A DNA stretch of 64,000 nucleotides from positions 4,741,001 through 4,805,000 of the forward strand of contig NZ_CP095741.1 in NCBI RefSeq assembly GCF_023078475.1, in the 5' to 3' direction. Below, one piece after another: positions 36,455 through 46,428 of the stretch. The position numbers and the translations under genes are program-made. Position 1 is the first letter of the stretch, and every line of letters starts with the position of its first letter. The notes under the pieces were generated by a model. That model saw only the letters and a program-made list of their open reading frames with translations, searched no databases and was not told where the DNA came from. The stretch comes from Luteibacter aegosomaticola. GTDB lineage: Bacteria; Pseudomonadota; Gammaproteobacteria; Xanthomonadales; Rhodanobacteraceae.

Positions 36455-36461
36455 AACGCCA

Positions 36462-36531
36462 GGCACGGTCACAAAGCCGGCACGGTTACAGCACCCGGCA
36501 CGTTCACAACGCCGCGCACGATGCAACTGGC
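36462..36531. repeat. Degenerate 17-18-base tandem repeats
   Basis: Units GGCACGGTCACAAAGCC (36462-36478), GGCACGGTTACAGCACCC (36479-36496) and GGCACGTTCACAACGCC (36497-36513) follow head to tail, with a poorer fourth unit to about 36531. They end just before TAAAAT (36534-36539), the most likely -10 box of mnmG, so they overlap the place where its promoter must lie. Confidence 0.6.
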
Positions 36532-36572
36532 GCTAAAATGACCAACCTGGCCCTTACGCCCTAGCCCTTCCC

Positions 36573-38447
<1,875 letters not shown>

Positions 38448-38482
38448 CCTCTGGCCCTCGGCGCGCCCGCGGGCATCTGGCA

Positions 38483-38514
38483 TCATCCGTGGCAGTTAGT
38501 GCTTTAACGGATGA
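38483..38514 (+). promoter_or_regulatory. Inverted repeat at the start of the RDD gene
   Basis: TCATCCGT (38483-38490) and ACGGATGA (38507-38514) are perfect complements and lie immediately before the ATG at 38521. In RNA they would form a hairpin with a 16-base loop over the place where a ribosome site should be; no good Shine-Dalgarno sequence is visible. Confidence 0.4.
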
Positions 38515-38520
38515 CACACC

Positions 38521-39306
38521 ATGCAAGTCTGGATCGGACGCAACGGCGAACGCTTCGGCCCGTACCCTGAGGACGAGATCCGCCAGTGGCTGCGCGATGG
38601 CACCTGCCGCCCCGAGGAACTCGGCTGGTACGAGGGGATGACCGACTGGCGTCCGCTCGGTGAGCTCTTCCCCGATGAGCGGCCCGCACCGGGCACCCCG
38701 CCGCCCATGCCACCGCCGCCGGTGGAGCCGCGCGCCCAGCCGTTCATGGGCATCACCGAGGACGCTGCCGCGCCGGAATATGCCGGCTTCTGGCTGCGCT
38801 TCGGCGCCTGGATCATCGACTACATCCTGATCACCATCCCGGCGACCTTCGTGGCCCTGGCGATGGGCTTCCAGCACGCGCTCACTACGCTGTTCTCGCA
38901 GGTAGAGACCAACCAGAGCGCGGCGCTCGCGGCCTACTTCGAAGAGGTGCGCCCCATCAGCTACATCGTGCTGCTGCTCGGCTTTGCCTACTACGTGCTG
39001 TTCGAATCCTCGAAGTGGCAGGCCACCCCCGGCAAGCTGGCATGTGGCATCCGTGTCACGGATACCTCCGGGCAACGCCTCACGATGGTCCGGGCCGTGA
39101 GCCGCAACCTCATCCGCCTGGCGAATGCCGTGCCGTTCCTCTCGGTGTTCCTGCCGCTGGTGTTCTATGTGACCGCGGCATTCTCGGAGCGCAAGCAGGG
39201 TATCCACGACATGCTGGCCGGCACCTACGTGCTCACGGGCCGCGCGGATAGCCGCCCGGTACAGACCCCACGCGACAACGGCCCACGCGGCAGCTTCGAC
39301 GCCTGA
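38521..39306 (+). CDS. GYF_2/RDD domain membrane protein
   Basis: The 261-residue protein has an N-terminal GYF_2-type domain (IGRNGERFGPYPEDEIRQWL, about 5-24, and the Trp-rich end near 45), a proline-rich linker (61-75) and an RDD membrane domain (about 84-235). The RDD part shows FGAWIIDYILI, QATPGKLACGIRV and NLIRLAN. RDD proteins are poorly defined; some take part in ion transport. A GYF_2-RDD arrangement suggests a cytoplasmic adaptor joined to a membrane part. Function unknown. Confidence 0.85.
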   Translation: MQVWIGRNGERFGPYPEDEIRQWLRDGTCRPEELGWYEGMTDWRPLGELFPDERPAPGTPPPMPPPPVEPRAQPFMGITEDAAAPEYAGFWLRFGAWIIDYILITIPATFVALAMGFQHALTTLFSQVETNQSAALAAYFEEVRPISYIVLLLGFAYYVLFESSKWQATPGKLACGIRVTDTSGQRLTMVRAVSRNLIRLANAVPFLSVFLPLVFYVTAAFSERKQGIHDMLAGTYVLTGRADSRPVQTPRDNGPRGSFDA

Positions 39307-39407
39307 TACCCCCGGCTGGCCGCTGATGCGGCCGGCCGACCTTCCCTGCTTGCTATCATCGGCGGCCCGGTCCTCGTTTCGGCCGGCTGAGCTAGCACAG
39401 GAAAGAC

Positions 39408-41747
39408 ATGCAGAGCATCGAACAACGTATCGCCCAGGATATCGCCGCCCGCCCCGACCAGGTCCGCGCGGCGGTCGATCTTCTCGATGGTGGCGCCACC
39501 GTGCCGTTCATCGCCCGCTACCGCAAGGAAGTCACCGGCGGCCTCGACGACACGCAGCTGCGCCTGCTGGAAGAACGCCTGCGCTACCTGCGCGAGCTGG
39601 AGGACCGCCGTTCGGCCATCCTCGACAGCATCGCCGAGCAGGGCAAGATGACCGACGCCCTCAAGGCCGACATCCTCACCGCCGACACCAAGGCGCGCCT
39701 GGAGGATCTCTACCTCCCCTACAAGCCCAAGCGCCGCACCAAGGCCCAGATCGCCCGCGAGGCCGGCCTGGAGCCGCTGGCCACCGGCCTGCGCGAAGAT
39801 CCCTCGCAGGATCCGGAGACCTTCGCCGCTGGCTTCGTCGATGCCGAGAAGGGCGTGGCCGACGTGAAGGCTGCCCTCGACGGCGCCCGTGCCATCCTCA
39901 TGGAGACCATCGCCGAAGACGCCACCCTCGTGGGCGAGCTGCGCGACTGGCTGTGGGACAAGGGCCAGATCAAGGCCGCTGTGGTCCCGGGCAAGGAAAA
40001 CGAAGGCGCGAAGTTCCGCGATTACTTCGACCACACCGAAGCGCTTTCGAAGATCCCCTCGCACCGCCTGCTCGCGCTCATGCGCGCCCGTAACGAAGGC
40101 ATCCTCGAGATCGATCTCAACCCCGCGCTCGATGCTGACCAGGGCCACGCCGAAGGCGAAGGCCGCGTGGCTGCCCGCGCGGGTATCAGCAACAACGGCC
40201 GCCCGGCCGATGCGTGGCTGCGCGAGACCGTGCGCGTCACCTGGCGCGTGAAGCTGCACCTGCACCTCACGCTCGACCTCTTCGGCCGCGTGCGCGAAGG
40301 CGCGGAAGACGAAGCCATCCGCGTGTTCGGCGAGAACCTCAAGGATCTCCTGCTCGCCGCGCCCGCTGGCGCGAAGACCGTGATGGGCCTCGACCCGGGT
40401 ATCCGCACCGGCTGCAAGCTGGCCATCGTGGATGCCACCGGCAAGCTGCTCGCCTACGACACCATCTACCCGCACGAGCCGCGCAACCAGTGGGACCAGT
40501 CCATGGCCCGCATCGCGCAGCTCAGCCAGCAGCACGGCGTGGGCCTCGTCGCGATCGGCAACGGCACCGCCTCGCGCGAAACCGACAAGCTGGTCGGCGA
40601 TGTCATGCGTAAACTGCCGGGCCTCAACCTCTCCAAGGTCGTGGTCAGCGAAGCTGGCGCATCGGTGTATTCCGCGTCGGAACTCGCCTCGAAGGAATTC
40701 CCTGAGCTCGACGTCTCGATCCGTGGCGCGGTATCCATCGCGCGCCGCCTGCAGGATCCGCTGGCCGAGCTGGTGAAGATCGAGCCCAAGGCGATCGGCG
40801 TGGGCCAGTACCAGCACGACGTGAACCAGGTGAAGCTCGCCCGTGCGCTCGACGCGCGCGTGGAAGACTGCGTGAACGCCGTGGGCGTCGATGTGAACAC
40901 GGCTTCCGCCCCGCTGCTTTCGCGCGTGGCCGGCCTGTCGTCCAGCGTCGCCGAGAACGTGGTGAAGCATCGCGATGCGAACGGCGCCTTCGGCAGCCGT
41001 AAGGATCTTCTCAAAGTGCCGCGTCTTGGCGACAAGGCGTTCGAGCAGTGCGCGGGCTTCCTGCGCATTACCGGCGGCACGAATCCGCTCGACGCGAGCT
41101 CGGTGCATCCCGAGGCCTACCCCGTCGTTGAGCGAATCCTCAAGCAGTGCGGCCGCGAAGTGAAGCAGGTCATCGGCGATACGTCGTTCCTGCGTGGCCT
41201 GAAGGCCGAGGATTTCACCGACGAAACCTTCGGCGTGCCAACCGTCCGCGACATCCTCAAGGAACTCGAAAAGCCGGGCCGCGATCCGCGTCCGGAGTTC
41301 GTCGCGCCGAGCTTTGCCGAAGGTGTCGAAGACCTGAAGGATCTGAAGGTCGGCATGGTGCTCGAAGGCCGCGTGACCAACGTCGCCGCGTTCGGCGCGT
41401 TCGTCGATATCGGCGTGCACCAGGACGGCCTCGTCCACGTGTCCGCGCTGTCGCACACCTTCGTCAAGGATCCGCGCGATGCGGTGAAGGCCGGCGACAT
41501 CGTGAAGGTGAAGGTCATGGAAGTAGACCTGCCGCGCAAGCGCATCGCGCTCAGCATGCGTCTCGACGACGTGCCGGGCGAAGCGCGCACCGGCCGTCCC
41601 GGCCAGCGCGATGAGGCGAACGCCGGCGGCAACCGCCGTGGTCCGGGTGGTGGCGGTGGCGGCCGTGGTCCGCAGGCACCGAAGGCCACGCCGGCACCGG
41701 CGAACAGCGCCTTCGCTGACGCGTTTTCGAAAGCGCTCAAGCGCTAA
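39408..41747 (+). CDS. tex: Tex family transcription accessory protein
   Basis: Tex is a conserved nucleic-acid-binding protein related to eukaryotic Spt6. The 779 residues contain the N-terminal helical part, a YqgF/RNase-H-like domain ([15 protein letters not shown], about 325-339), a helix-hairpin-helix region ([16 protein letters not shown]) and a C-terminal S1 domain at about 646-715 ([20 protein letters not shown]). A glycine-rich tail follows. The order is the normal one for the family. Confidence 0.96.
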   Translation: MQSIEQRIAQDIAARPDQVRAAVDLLDGGATVPFIARYRKEVTGGLDDTQLRLLEERLRYLRELEDRRSAILDSIAEQGKMTDALKADILTADTKARLEDLYLPYKPKRRTKAQIAREAGLEPLATGLREDPSQDPETFAAGFVDAEKGVADVKAALDGARAILMETIAEDATLVGELRDWLWDKGQIKAAVVPGKENEGAKFRDYFDHTEALSKIPSHRLLALMRARNEGILEIDLNPALDADQGHAEGEGRVAARAGISNNGRPADAWLRETVRVTWRVKLHLHLTLDLFGRVREGAEDEAIRVFGENLKDLLLAAPAGAKTVMGLDPGIRTGCKLAIVDATGKLLAYDTIYPHEPRNQWDQSMARIAQLSQQHGVGLVAIGNGTASRETDKLVGDVMRKLPGLNLSKVVVSEAGASVYSASELASKEFPELDVSIRGAVSIARRLQDPLAELVKIEPKAIGVGQYQHDVNQVKLARALDARVEDCVNAVGVDVNTASAPLLSRVAGLSSSVAENVVKHRDANGAFGSRKDLLKVPRLGDKAFEQCAGFLRITGGTNPLDASSVHPEAYPVVERILKQCGREVKQVIGDTSFLRGLKAEDFTDETFGVPTVRDILKELEKPGRDPRPEFVAPSFAEGVEDLKDLKVGMVLEGRVTNVAAFGAFVDIGVHQDGLVHVSALSHTFVKDPRDAVKAGDIVKVKVMEVDLPRKRIALSMRLDDVPGEARTGRPGQRDEANAGGNRRGPGGGGGGRGPQAPKATPAPANSAFADAFSKALKR

Positions 41748-41749
41748 CC

Positions 41750-41844
41750 CGTAGGAGCCCACCCTGTGGGCGACATCTTTCGCGTAAGAGCCACAGGCCC
41801 TGTGGCTCTTACGCGAACGGCGTCGCTCACAGGGTGAGCTCCTA
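41750..41844. repeat. Class B composite palindrome
   Basis: Two nested dyads make one 95-base cruciform-like unit. The inner part, TTCGCGTAAGAGCCACAGG (41778-41796) and its exact complement (41798-41816), has 19-base arms around one base. The outer arms (41750-41773 and 41821-41844) are 24 bases with two mismatches that become G-U pairs in RNA. It begins three bases after the tex stop and probably ends or stabilises that transcript. The right half recurs at 36413-36454. Confidence 0.9.
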
Positions 41845-41947
41845 CGGCGTCTTTCTGCAAAAAACCTGCGGCGGCGCAGCATGCGCTGCCGTATGGCTTC
41901 GGCTACCGTAACGTTTCTCTAACGCCCCACACACGGAGTGATTCCAA

Positions 41948-43744
41948 ATGCGTATTCGTCATCTTGCAGGCGCCATCGGTGCCGCCCTTCTGTTCAGTGC
42001 CGGGGCGCACGCCGACGGGTTCCAGCAGGTCGTCTCGTTCGGCGACAGCCTGAGCGATAACGGCAACGTCGCCATCCTTTCCGGCTCGCCGGTGGTCTCC
42101 CGCTTCACCACGAACCCGGGCACCGTCGCGGTCGAAAACATCGCCAAGTACTTCAACCTCAGCCTGACCCCGTCGCTGCAGGGTGGTACCGACTACGCCT
42201 TTGGTGGCGCGCGCGCGGGCGTGGCCAATCCGGTCCCGTCCACCGCGACCCAGATCCAGGGCTACCTGGCCGCCAACAACGGCAAGGCCGACCCGAACGC
42301 CCTGTACACCATGTGGATCGGCGCCAACGACATCCTGGCCGCCACCCAGAGCCCGGCGACCGCGCAGATCATCGTCGGCACCGCCGCCCAGCAGGAAGTC
42401 GGCCAGATCAAGGCACTGCAGGCCGCTGGCGCCAAGACCATCGTCGTCTTCAACCTGCCCGATATCGGCAAGACTCCGGCCGCTCAGGCCGCTGGCGCCG
42501 CCAACGCATCGAGCATCTCGTCGCTTTCGCTGATCTACAACGGCATCCTCTCGGGCGGCCTGGCCACGGCCAACAAGGGCATCGTGTCGATCGACACGTA
42601 CTCGCTGCTCAACGAAGTCATCGCCAACCCGTCGGCTTACGGCTTCACCAACGTGACCGTCCCGGCCTGCACCACGGCCAGCTCGATCACCTGCTCGCCG
42701 GCTACGCTGCGCGATCCGAACGCGGCCGCCACCTACCTGTTCGCCGACGGCATCCACCCGACCACCGCCGCGCACGCACTGCTCAGCCAGTATGCGATCT
42801 CGGTGCTCCAGGCACCGCGCCAGATCTCGCTGCTCGGCGAAGCCGGCCTGGCTTCCGATGCCGCGCACATGCGCGCGCTACGTAACGAAATGATGGCCGA
42901 CAACCTCGGCGCCGATTCGCGCTTCTTCGCATCGGTCGATTACGGCCAGCAGAACTACAAGGACACCGGCACCTCGCCGAAGACCGACAGCAACAACGTC
43001 AACCTCACCGTTGGCGCCGATGCCAAGATCAGCGAGAACTTCAACGCCGGCGTCGCCCTGGGTCTCACCCAGGCCAATGCTGATTTCAAGGGCGGTGGCG
43101 GCTACAAGATGCAGGACGTCGCCGGTACCGGTTACGCGTTCTACCACCAGGGTGGCGGCTACGTCGGCACGTTCGTCAGCTTCGGCCAGCTGAGCTTCAC
43201 CGATATCGACCGCCGCATCGACCTGGGCGCAGCCCGCCGCACCGAATCCGGCAAGACCCAGGGTTCGCACGTGGGTGGCGGCCTCACCGGTGGCTGGTGG
43301 TTCGGCAACGAAACGCTGAAGACCGGTCCGTTCGTCACGGTGGAAGTGGAACAGCTCCGCGTGGACGGCTACAGCGAGCGCAACAACACCAGCACCGCGA
43401 TGAGCTTTGGTCGCCAGGTGCGCAACGCCCGCATCGAAACCGGCGGCTGGCGCCTGCAGGGTTCGTGGGCCGCGGGTAACACCGTGGTGCATCCGTTCGC
43501 CGAAGTGGCGTACAACCACGATGGCCGCGCTGACGATCGCTACGTCACGGCCGGCCTCGTCAACATGAGCGGCAAGTTCGAGCTGCAGGGCTTCACGCCC
43601 GACAAGAACTGGGTCACCGCCGACGTCGGCGTCTCGGCCGACTTCAGCAAGAGCTGGAGCGGTTGGGCAAGCTACAGCGGCCGCTTCGGTGACGACAGCC
43701 AGCGCCTCAACAGCGTGAACCTGGGCCTGAAGCTGGCGTTCTAA
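41948..43744 (+). CDS. GDSL esterase autotransporter
   Basis: The 598-residue protein has a signal peptide (cleaved after GAHA, residue 22). The GDSL lipase/esterase passenger has the nucleophile Ser34 in VSFGDSLSDNGN, a GxND-type block in IGANDI and the acid/base pair in FADGIHPTT. An autotransporter beta-barrel follows from about 310 to the C-terminal Phe. It resembles the EstA/ApeE group, anchored in the outer membrane with the esterase outside. ATG 41948 follows CACGGAGTG. A terminator follows 27 bases after the stop. Confidence 0.92.
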   Translation: MRIRHLAGAIGAALLFSAGAHADGFQQVVSFGDSLSDNGNVAILSGSPVVSRFTTNPGTVAVENIAKYFNLSLTPSLQGGTDYAFGGARAGVANPVPSTATQIQGYLAANNGKADPNALYTMWIGANDILAATQSPATAQIIVGTAAQQEVGQIKALQAAGAKTIVVFNLPDIGKTPAAQAAGAANASSISSLSLIYNGILSGGLATANKGIVSIDTYSLLNEVIANPSAYGFTNVTVPACTTASSITCSPATLRDPNAAATYLFADGIHPTTAAHALLSQYAISVLQAPRQISLLGEAGLASDAAHMRALRNEMMADNLGADSRFFASVDYGQQNYKDTGTSPKTDSNNVNLTVGADAKISENFNAGVALGLTQANADFKGGGGYKMQDVAGTGYAFYHQGGGYVGTFVSFGQLSFTDIDRRIDLGAARRTESGKTQGSHVGGGLTGGWWFGNETLKTGPFVTVEVEQLRVDGYSERNNTSTAMSFGRQVRNARIETGGWRLQGSWAAGNTVVHPFAEVAYNHDGRADDRYVTAGLVNMSGKFELQGFTPDKNWVTADVGVSADFSKSWSGWASYSGRFGDDSQRLNSVNLGLKLAF

Positions 43745-43770
43745 GCCAGGGCACTACCGCTCGCATAAAC

Positions 43771-43798
43771 AAAACGCCGGCATCTTGCCGGCGTTTTG
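43771..43798. terminator. Bidirectional terminator after the esterase gene
   Basis: The stem AACGCCGGCA/TGCCGGCGTT (43773-43782 and 43786-43795) is flanked by A-rich and T-rich sides, so it can serve the esterase gene on the plus strand and the minus-strand gene that ends at 43809. Confidence 0.9.
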
Positions 43799-43808
43799 CT
43801 TTGGAGGC

Positions 43809-45152
43809 TCACTTCGCCGCCGGCCACAAGCAGGCCGTGTGACGACTGTGGTCCAGAACGACATCGAACTGATGCAAGATGCCAGAACCCACCGTCCACG
43901 GTGGCGACGATCCATCGGGGTCGACGATGGAAAGCGGTACGGTCGCAGTGGTTCCATTTGCCGACACGTCGACCTTGCCCTGCAAAACCTCCATCGTCGA
44001 CTCCCCCGTAACCTTGGTCACTCGCACCTGGACAGGCGTACTGCCCTTGCGCCACGACAGATCAGACGAGGCAAGCGCCAACGCACTGTTATTGCCGAGA
44101 TCCAACGAGGCCAGCCGCTGCTCTCCAGCAATAGACGGCGACATGAGAACACCCGAGTCGTCCTGGAGGCCCGTGAAGTCGAGCTTATAAGTAAGCGGCG
44201 AGTCGCACCGCCCCGGCGATGCATCAAAGCTTACGGCCTTCGACGAAATGCGAGTGACCGACCCCATGCGCGCAAGCAGGTCCATGCCGAGCAGCGAGAC
44301 ATCGCCCGGTACCACGAGCATGCGCGCATGTTTTACCTCGAGGCCGGCAACGTTGAGTTGATCCACGTCGACAAGACCCACCGTACTGACGCTTCGGCCG
44401 CTAGGGTCCCTTGCGCGGATATGGGCCTCCGTGACCGGAAGACCCAGGCTGGCAGCGTCGGCACGTGACAACGCAGACGTCTGAACGCCCGTATCGAGCA
44501 TCCAGTGCTGCACCTTTCCGTTCACTTCGACCTCGACAAACAACCTCTCACCGGGCGCGGTGATCTTGGCAGGGTCTGGTAGAAACCGGAGCGGCTGGCG
44601 GGTGGGACGCCATTGGATACTGGTCTTTGTTTCCGGCGCGCCAGAAAGGACAGCTCTCGCGATATCCAACTCGGACGTGCTCAGATGGGTTTGGCCCGTC
44701 GCTGCGCGGAGCGCGGGCGCCAGCCGATTCCAGCTATCGATGGTGGCTTGCGCCCATCCTTTCTGATCTCCCCTCATCAGGACGTTGCTGGCCCCGATCT
44801 CTGCGCAGACGAGTGCAATACTTGCCCCGCCACCTCCAGCTGCCATGGCATGATCGACGCAGTCCGCTGCAAGCCTGGCAGATCCGGTGAAATCCCCGTG
44901 CGCCCTGGCGATCAGCGCTTTTCCAACGTCGCCGTAGCCGGACGTCGTTGATGCTGCCGTTATCGACAACTTGTCGATATCACCATTAAGGGCAGCGGCC
45001 CGAATCGGGGAGTTGCTACCCGAGTCCACGTAAAGCACCGGCGCGGATTCCGATGCGCCGACGCTCGAAGGCCGCTCCCATTGCGCCACACTGAGGGATG
45101 GCACCAGTAAGAGAAGCGCGGCGGGCCAGTAAAAATGGATAGGCGATGTCAT
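43809..45152 (-). CDS. Secreted retropepsin-like aspartyl protease
   Basis: The 447-residue protein has a signal peptide (LLLLVPSLSVA, to residue 23), an N-terminal helical region of about 150 residues and a protease-like half. The motif MLDTGVQTSALS (Asp-Thr-Gly) with the flanking hydrophobic strands marks a retropepsin fold. Farther on, LGMDLLARMG matches the second conserved strand. About 75 residues later SLDLGNNSALALAS repeats the pattern with Asp-Leu-Gly, suggesting a second half-domain. Bacterial single-domain retropepsins usually dimerise; here both halves may be in one chain. Substrate unknown; location periplasmic or outer membrane. Confidence 0.78.
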   Translation of the reverse strand: MTSPIHFYWPAALLLLVPSLSVAQWERPSSVGASESAPVLYVDSGSNSPIRAAALNGDIDKLSITAASTTSGYGDVGKALIARAHGDFTGSARLAADCVDHAMAAGGGGASIALVCAEIGASNVLMRGDQKGWAQATIDSWNRLAPALRAATGQTHLSTSELDIARAVLSGAPETKTSIQWRPTRQPLRFLPDPAKITAPGERLFVEVEVNGKVQHWMLDTGVQTSALSRADAASLGLPVTEAHIRARDPSGRSVSTVGLVDVDQLNVAGLEVKHARMLVVPGDVSLLGMDLLARMGSVTRISSKAVSFDASPGRCDSPLTYKLDFTGLQDDSGVLMSPSIAGEQRLASLDLGNNSALALASSDLSWRKGSTPVQVRVTKVTGESTMEVLQGKVDVSANGTTATVPLSIVDPDGSSPPWTVGSGILHQFDVVLDHSRHTACLWPAAK

Positions 45153-45186
45153 GCGAGAACACCTGCGCTTACAGAAGAGAACTGTG

Positions 45187-45222
45187 TAAAAAAAAACGCC
45201 GGCTTTCGCCGGCGCTTTTTTT
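45187..45222. terminator. Bidirectional intrinsic terminator
   Basis: The stem CGCCGGC/GCCGGCG with a TTTC loop (45197-45214) is bordered by runs of A and T. It ends the minus-strand lipoprotein gene and separates it from the protease gene. Confidence 0.9.
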
Positions 45223-45242
45223 GTATCACATAAAGGAGCGGC

Positions 45243-46094
45243 TTACTTCTTGCCGCCGGCCTTCGAGTACATGGCTTCAGCCTGGCTCTTCAGGCTGTTG
45301 GCGTCGGCTTCGCTGAGCTCGTCGACCTTGCTGCCGGCCTGGTTCTGCTTGAGCACGAGCTCGCCTGCATCGTTCCAGCCAGCGCGCTCGGTGGCGGTCG
45401 GCTTGCCGTCCTTGCTCGGCTTCTTCTCCTGCACGATGACCCACGGCTTACCGTTCTTGTAAGCGTAGTTCGTGGAGGTGAAGCCCTTATCGCCGTAATC
45501 GACCAGCTCGATCACGAACAGGACGTCGTTGCCCTTCTTGAAGATCTGCCAGCCGCGCGACTCGCCTTCCTTCAGCGCGGTGCCCTGGGTCATCTTCATG
45601 CCGCCAATGTTCTTCTTGACGGACTCGTAGCCGGCCAGCTCCTTCTCGCCCGGGGTGGCTTCACCGACGAGCTGGATGTTGGCAACGGCCTTGGCGCCCT
45701 TGGTGAGCACCGGGGTCTTCAGCGGCGACGAGTAGTGACGCTCGCCGTCCTGCAGGGACACCTCGACGATGTACATGTCGTTCGGATTGAGATCCGTGGC
45801 GTTGAAATCGAGCTGGAACTGCTGCGGCAGGGTCACCGGAGCGATCTGCTTGCTCGCGAGCGGCTGCGAACCGGCAGCCGAAACGTCGATCAGCTTGAGG
45901 TCGAGCTTGGCATCCGGCGAAAGCGTGGCGCCCGCGTCACGCAGGGTGACGGTGCCGGTCACGGCATTGGCGGGAGCGGCGGGAGCACTGTCGCCACCAG
46001 CGGCGGCCTGCTGGCCGTTGTTGTCCGAACCACCACCGCAGCCGGCGAGTGCCAGGGCGGAAACGGATGCGAGCGACAAGAGAATCCTGCGCAT
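45243..46094 (-). CDS. YbaY-type lipoprotein
   Basis: The protein (283 residues from ATG 46094) has a lipoprotein signal with lipobox LAGC (Cys19) and a Gly/Ala/Pro-rich linker. A YbaY-like beta domain follows (VTGTVTLRDAGATLSPDAKL, LTLPQQFQ-like VTLPQQFQLDF), and then a C-terminal region of about 120 residues ending in a Lys-rich tail. GAGG eight bases before 46094 supports this start; the open frame extends to 46541 with no start signal. The role of YbaY is not established. Outer membrane location is likely since Asp does not follow Cys19. Confidence 0.82.
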   Translation of the reverse strand: MRRILLSLASVSALALAGCGGGSDNNGQQAAAGGDSAPAAPANAVTGTVTLRDAGATLSPDAKLDLKLIDVSAAGSQPLASKQIAPVTLPQQFQLDFNATDLNPNDMYIVEVSLQDGERHYSSPLKTPVLTKGAKAVANIQLVGEATPGEKELAGYESVKKNIGGMKMTQGTALKEGESRGWQIFKKGNDVLFVIELVDYGDKGFTSTNYAYKNGKPWVIVQEKKPSKDGKPTATERAGWNDAGELVLKQNQAGSKVDELSEADANSLKSQAEAMYSKAGGKK

Positions 46095-46343
46095 GGTCGA
46101 GCCTCGTTTGAAACGGAAAGGTGTGTGGGTCACGGAAGATACGCAAGCGCATGGCCCGCAAGGACTTCCGGGGGGAACTTGGGAGCATACCGGCAAAAAC
46201 GGCTGTGGAAAAGTCAAGCGGCGCCCGCGACGAAGGGCTGGAAGCGCGAACCGCGCCGCATTCCCGAGCCGGTTCGTGCCGAAAATGCCAAGCCCATGTT
46301 TTTCCGCAGGTTTATGCCCATACCACTCAGAACCTGTTCCTCC

Positions 46344-46371
46344 CAAAAAAAACGCCACCCGGAGGTGGCGT
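46344..46371 (-). terminator. Terminator of the first Oar-like receptor gene
   Basis: The stem ACGCCACC/GGTGGCGT (46352-46359, 46364-46371), read on the minus strand, is followed by eight U residues. It lies about 60 bases after the receptor stop. The rest of the 334-base gap (46095-46428) holds only this, the next hairpin and the lipoprotein leader. Confidence 0.92.
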
Positions 46372-46383
46372 CTTTCTGGAGAG

Positions 46384-46407
46384 GCCGCCATCCCGGGGGA
46401 TGGCGGC
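46384..46407 (-). repeat. Second hairpin after the receptor stop
   Basis: A ten-base perfect stem GCCGCCATCC/GGATGGCGGC with loop CGGG lies between the receptor stop and the terminator. It has no T-run and may protect the 3' end of the message. Confidence 0.7.
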
Positions 46408-46428
46408 TGGCAAACCGCTGCGACCTGA

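Noticed and set aside
39225..41882. 885-codon frame antisense to tex, and similar long frames antisense to glyS, mnmG, bioF, the TonB receptor and the PHP hydrolase
   Set aside because: Same codon-bias effect; each covers a gene with clear domains on the other strand.
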